From Tepidimonas sp. (GTDB lineage: Bacteria > Pseudomonadota > Gammaproteobacteria > Burkholderiales > Burkholderiaceae_C), in the NCBI GenBank assembly GCA_025054905.1, contig JANWZF010000352.1:1-7863 (forward strand): 7,863 nt of DNA. Direction: 5' to 3'. The notes under the pieces were generated by a model. The model was given only the letters and a program-made list of their open reading frames with translations, did not search any database and was not told the DNA's origin. How positions within the stretch are numbered: position 1 is the stretch's first letter; each line of letters begins with the position of its first letter. The translations under genes were made by a program, and so were the position numbers. Shown piece by piece: positions 5,291 through 7,863 of the stretch.

Positions 5291-7252
5291 ATGACTTCGG
5301 TCCACAGCGACACATTGTGGCGCACCGTGGCGGCGTTGCCGGCGCTGCCCGGCGTGTACCGCTTTTACGATGCTGACGGCCAGCTGCTGTACGTGGGCAA
5401 GGCGCGCGACCTGAAAAAGCGTGTCAGCAGCTACTTCCAGAAGACCCACGATGGCACGCGCATCGGGCACATGGTCAGCAAGATTGCGCGCCTGGAGACG
5501 ACGGTGGTGCGCTCCGAGGCCGAAGCGCTGCTGCTGGAAAGCAACCTGATCAAGGCCCAACAGCCGCGCTACAACATTCTTTTTCGCGACGACAAGAGCT
5601 ACCCCTACCTGCGCATCAGCGCCAGCTCCTTCAGGGCCGACGCCTCCCGGGCCGGCGGTGGGGACGGGGCCCCCAACCCGGATCATTACCCGCGCATGTC
5701 GTACTACCGCGGCGCCGTGCAGCGCCCGCATCGCTACTTCGGACCCTATCCGAACGCCTGGGCGGTCAAGCAGACCATCGAGCTGCTGCAAAAGGTGTTT
5801 CGCCTGCGCACCTGCGAGGACACCGTGTTTGCGCACCGCAGCCGGCCATGCCTGCTGCACCAGATCAAGCGCTGCAGCGCCCCCTGTGTGGGGGCCATCA
5901 GCCCGGCGGACTATGCGGCCGATGTTCGGGCGGCGTGCGATTTTCTGGAGGGACGCAGCCAGGAGGTGCTGCAGGCCCTGCAGGCTCGCATGGAGGCGCT
6001 GGCTGAGCAACTGGCTTTCGAGCAGGCGGCCGAGGTGCGCGATCAGATCGGGGCGCTGTCGCGCGTGCTGCAGCAGCAGGTGATGGAGAGCCACGACGAT
6101 CAGGATGTCGACATCATCGCGGTGGCGGTGCGCGGCGGGCGCGCTTGCGTCAACCTGGCGATGGTGCGCGGTGGCCGTCATCTGGGGGACCGCCCGACCT
6201 TTCCGGCCCATGTGGAAGACGGCGCGGCCCTGGCGGATGTCGAGGCCGGGGCCAGCGCCGAGCAGCGGGTGCTGGAGGCGTTTGTGGCCCAGCATTACAC
6301 CGAGGTGGCGCCGCCGCCGGTGCTGGTGCTCGGCGCACCGGTGGACGACGGCCTGTTGCAGGCGCTGGCGGATCAGACCGGCGTGCGTGTGCGGGCGGTG
6401 CTGCACCCGCGTGAGCAGCGCCGCGTCTGGCTCGAGATGGCGCAGACCAACGCCGAGTTGAACCTGGCGCGCCTGCTGGCCGAAGAAGGATCACAGCAGG
6501 CCCGCACCCGCGCGTTGGCCGAGGTGCTGGGGTTGGATGCGAGCACGCCCGAGGCGCTGGCGGCCCTGCGCATCGAGTGTTTCGATATTTCGCACACCGC
6601 AGGCGAGGCCACCGTGGCCTCGTGCGTGGTGTACGAACAGCACCGCCTGCAGCCCGCCCAATACCGGCGCTATGCGATCGAGGGCATCACGCCGGGTGAC
6701 GATCCCGCCGCGATGCGGCAGGTGCTGCAGCGCCGTTACGGCAAGCTTGCCGCGCTGCTGGCCGAGCAGGGAGGGGCCGACGGTGGCCAGGGTCAGGCGC
6801 GCCTGCCCGATGTGGTGCTGATCGATGGCGGGGTGGCGCAGGTGGCGGCGGCGCGGACGGTGTTCGAGGCGCTCGGGCTGGACATCAGCCGCCTGGTGGG
6901 AGTCGAAAAAGGAGAAGGCCGCAAGGTTGGGTTGGAGGAGCTGGTGTGGGCCGACGGACGCCCCAAGGTGGCGTTGCCGGCGGACTCGGCGGCGTTGCTG
7001 CTGGTGGCGCAGATCCGCGATGAGGCGCACCGCTTTGCCATCACCGGCATGCGTGCGCGTCGTGCCCGGGCCCGTACGGGGGGCAGCCGGCTGGAAGACA
7101 TCCCCGGTGTCGGACCCAAAAAACGAGCCCGTCTGCTGGCCCGTTTCGGTGGAGTGCGGGGGGTGGCCGCCGCCAGTGTGGAGGAATTGGCCAGTGTGGA
7201 GGGGGTTTCGCGCGCGCTGGCCGAGGCCATTCACCGTGCGCTGCGTGGGTGA
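5291..7252 (+). CDS. uvrC: Excinuclease ABC subunit C
   Basis: UvrC makes the 3' and 5' incisions around UvrAB-marked DNA damage. It is 653 residues. The GIY-YIG nuclease domain (about 17-96) shows GVYRFYDADGQLLYVGKARD with Tyr23, Tyr34 and Arg39, then EAEALLLESNLIKAQQPRYN. Cysteines 175, 187, 195 and 199 have the C-X11-C-X7-C-X3-C spacing reported for the iron-sulfur site of E. coli UvrC. The UvrB-binding UVR motif lies at about 226-260. The RNase H-like 5' nuclease domain shows ECFDISH (Asp432), VLIDGG (Asp512) and RDEAHRFA (His580), a complete candidate triad. Tandem HhH DNA-binding motifs end the protein (IPGVGPKKRARLLARFGG and VEGVSRALAEAI). An unusual Gly/Ala/Asp-rich insertion is seen at about 115-131. 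The ATG at 5291 was chosen by family N-terminus; the open frame upstream is antisense to earP. No Shine-Dalgarno is visible. Confidence 0.97.
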   Translation: MTSVHSDTLWRTVAALPALPGVYRFYDADGQLLYVGKARDLKKRVSSYFQKTHDGTRIGHMVSKIARLETTVVRSEAEALLLESNLIKAQQPRYNILFRDDKSYPYLRISASSFRADASRAGGGDGAPNPDHYPRMSYYRGAVQRPHRYFGPYPNAWAVKQTIELLQKVFRLRTCEDTVFAHRSRPCLLHQIKRCSAPCVGAISPADYAADVRAACDFLEGRSQEVLQALQARMEALAEQLAFEQAAEVRDQIGALSRVLQQQVMESHDDQDVDIIAVAVRGGRACVNLAMVRGGRHLGDRPTFPAHVEDGAALADVEAGASAEQRVLEAFVAQHYTEVAPPPVLVLGAPVDDGLLQALADQTGVRVRAVLHPREQRRVWLEMAQTNAELNLARLLAEEGSQQARTRALAEVLGLDASTPEALAALRIECFDISHTAGEATVASCVVYEQHRLQPAQYRRYAIEGITPGDDPAAMRQVLQRRYGKLAALLAEQGGADGGQGQARLPDVVLIDGGVAQVAAARTVFEALGLDISRLVGVEKGEGRKVGLEELVWADGRPKVALPADSAALLLVAQIRDEAHRFAITGMRARRARARTGGSRLEDIPGVGPKKRARLLARFGGVRGVAAASVEELASVEGVSRALAEAIHRALRG

Positions 7253-7722
7253 CGGCCGCTGTTCGTCGTCGCCCGCGTTTCGTGATAGCCTCGGTGACGC
7301 TTTGCGCCGTGGGGCGGCCGCGCTGCGGCCCTGTACCACCGAGACGCCCTGACCATGCCGACCGCTCGTCGCCAACTGCCCATCGGTTCTGTGCCCCTGC
7401 GTGACCGACGCGAGGGTGGTTGCGGCTGCGCGGACCGAGCGCCCCGGATGGCGCCGCTGGCCGACGGCGGCACATGCGCCGCCCGGTTGCGCCTGCGGCG
7501 GGTGCGGGGCGGCGAAGGCGATGCTGCAACAGGTCAGGCGCTGCGGCCGCCCCACGCCCGGGACCCTGCGTGCAAGGATTGGGTCGCAGTGGGCATCGAG
7601 GCGGTCAGCGCGCGTGGCGGGGCGTTGAGCGCCCGCCAGGGCCCGAGCGTGGGGGGGATGGTGGGGCGATCGGTCGCTGGCACGCCCTTGGCGTCTGCCC
7701 GTTGGATGGAAGGCTTGGCCTG
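7253..7722. other. 470-base stretch without a recognisable gene
   Basis: Between the uvrC stop and the pgsA ATG I recognise no protein family, tRNA or repeat. The longest same-strand frame, ATG 7355 to TGA 7723 (122 codons), overlaps the pgsA start as TGATG. Its product is rich in Arg, Gly and Ala, has no hydrophobic core or motif, a weak ribosome site, and by eye a lower third-position GC than the neighbours, so it may be chance. Minus-strand frames also run through and look like shadows. A perfect 6-bp hairpin GGCCGC-GCT-GCGGCC at 7316-7330 lies about 63 bases after uvrC and lacks a T-run, so it is a poor terminator. No convincing promoter for pgsA was found by eye. Confidence 0.6.
7708..7713 (+). 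promoter_or_regulatory. Ribosome binding site of pgsA
   Basis: GGAAGG ends 9 bases before the ATG at 7723 and supports that start for pgsA. Confidence 0.6.
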
Positions 7723-7863
7723 ATGTTTTGGACGGTTCCCACCCTGCTGACCTGGACGCGCATCGCGGCCATTCCGCTGATCGTGGCGGTGTTTTATGTG
7801 CCGTGGGGGCCACCCCGCTGGGCCAACACCGTGGCCACGGGCCTGTTCATCATTTTCGCGTTG
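7723..7863 (+). CDS. pgsA: CDP-diacylglycerol--glycerol-3-phosphate 3-phosphatidyltransferase (3'-truncated)
   Basis: Only the first 47 codons are present. PgsA transfers a phosphatidyl group from CDP-diacylglycerol to glycerol 3-phosphate in the inner membrane, the committed step to phosphatidylglycerol. The N-terminus MFWTVPTLLTWTRIAAIPLI matches the family pattern (Pro-x-Leu-Leu-Thr-x-x-Arg-Ile, then a first hydrophobic helix at about 7-26). A second helix begins at about 38 and runs off the window. The catalytic CDP-alcohol phosphotransferase motif lies just beyond the end and cannot be checked. uvrC followed by pgsA is a common order in proteobacteria, which supports the call. The gap of 470 bases to uvrC is longer than I would expect for a shared operon. 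Confidence 0.88.
   Translation, partial: MFWTVPTLLTWTRIAAIPLIVAVFYVPWGPPRWANTVATGLFIIFAL

Noticed and set aside
4169..6406. A 745-codon minus-strand open frame, as if earP had a very long N-terminal domain
   Set aside because: The upstream 380 codons are antisense to uvrC, rich in His, Gln and Arg, and match no family; real EarP similarity begins near 5250. High GC leaves few stop codons.
7172..7202. Direct repeat of 13 bases (GCCAGTGTGGAGG) spaced by 18 bases near the end of uvrC
   Set aside because: It encodes the ASVEE/ASVEG repeat between the two helix-hairpin-helix motifs, a normal feature of UvrC C-termini.
6491..7813. 440-codon minus-strand frame opposite uvrC and the gap before pgsA
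   Set aside because: His/Gln/Arg-rich composition typical of the complement of GC-rich coding DNA; no motif, and it runs across two well-supported plus-strand genes.
1..7863. Search for CRISPR arrays, insertion sequence ends, tRNA genes, phage or defence genes
   Set aside because: No regular repeats, terminal inverted repeats, transposase motifs or cloverleaf-like segments were seen; apart from the 7253-7722 spacer, the window is filled by recognised core genes.

Overview
The window is about 68-70% GC by eye and holds ordinary chromosomal genes of a betaproteobacterium, most likely a Burkholderiales member near Comamonadaceae. The pointers are the arginine-type EF-P next to its rhamnosyltransferase EarP, the uvrC-pgsA order, a phaDEFG-type Mrp antiporter, and protein wording typical of that order. 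The genus cannot be read from this sequence alone.

Layout. (1) Bases 2-2482, plus strand: the 3' end of a Mrp/Mnh/Pha multi-subunit cation/proton antiporter operon. It holds a 5'-truncated mrpD followed by mrpE, mrpF and mrpG, tightly packed, with a 4-base ATGA overlap at D/E. (2) Bases 2506-5269, minus strand, in transcription order: earP (EF-P arginine rhamnosyltransferase), efp (elongation factor P with Arg32) and a LOG-family (TIGR00730-type) nucleotide phosphoribohydrolase-like protein. A promoter-like sequence precedes efp, and a clear intrinsic terminator follows it. (3) Bases 5291-7252, plus strand: complete uvrC, divergent from earP with only about 21 bases between the chosen starts. 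(4) Bases 7253-7722: a 470-base stretch with no recognisable gene. (5) From 7723: the start of pgsA, cut by the window end.

How the genes work together. MrpD-G are membrane subunits of one Na+(or K+)/H+ antiporter. EarP modifies EF-P at Arg32 with rhamnose so that EF-P can relieve ribosome stalling at polyproline; the pair is a known functional unit. UvrC does the dual incision in nucleotide excision repair, and PgsA makes phosphatidylglycerol phosphate. I see no sign of a mobile element, CRISPR array, tRNA, rRNA or a new multi-gene system. The points most worth a second look are regulatory or structural: the tight earP/uvrC divergence with a non-ATG earP start, the efp terminator placed almost on top of the LOG gene start, and the unexplained 470-base gap before pgsA.
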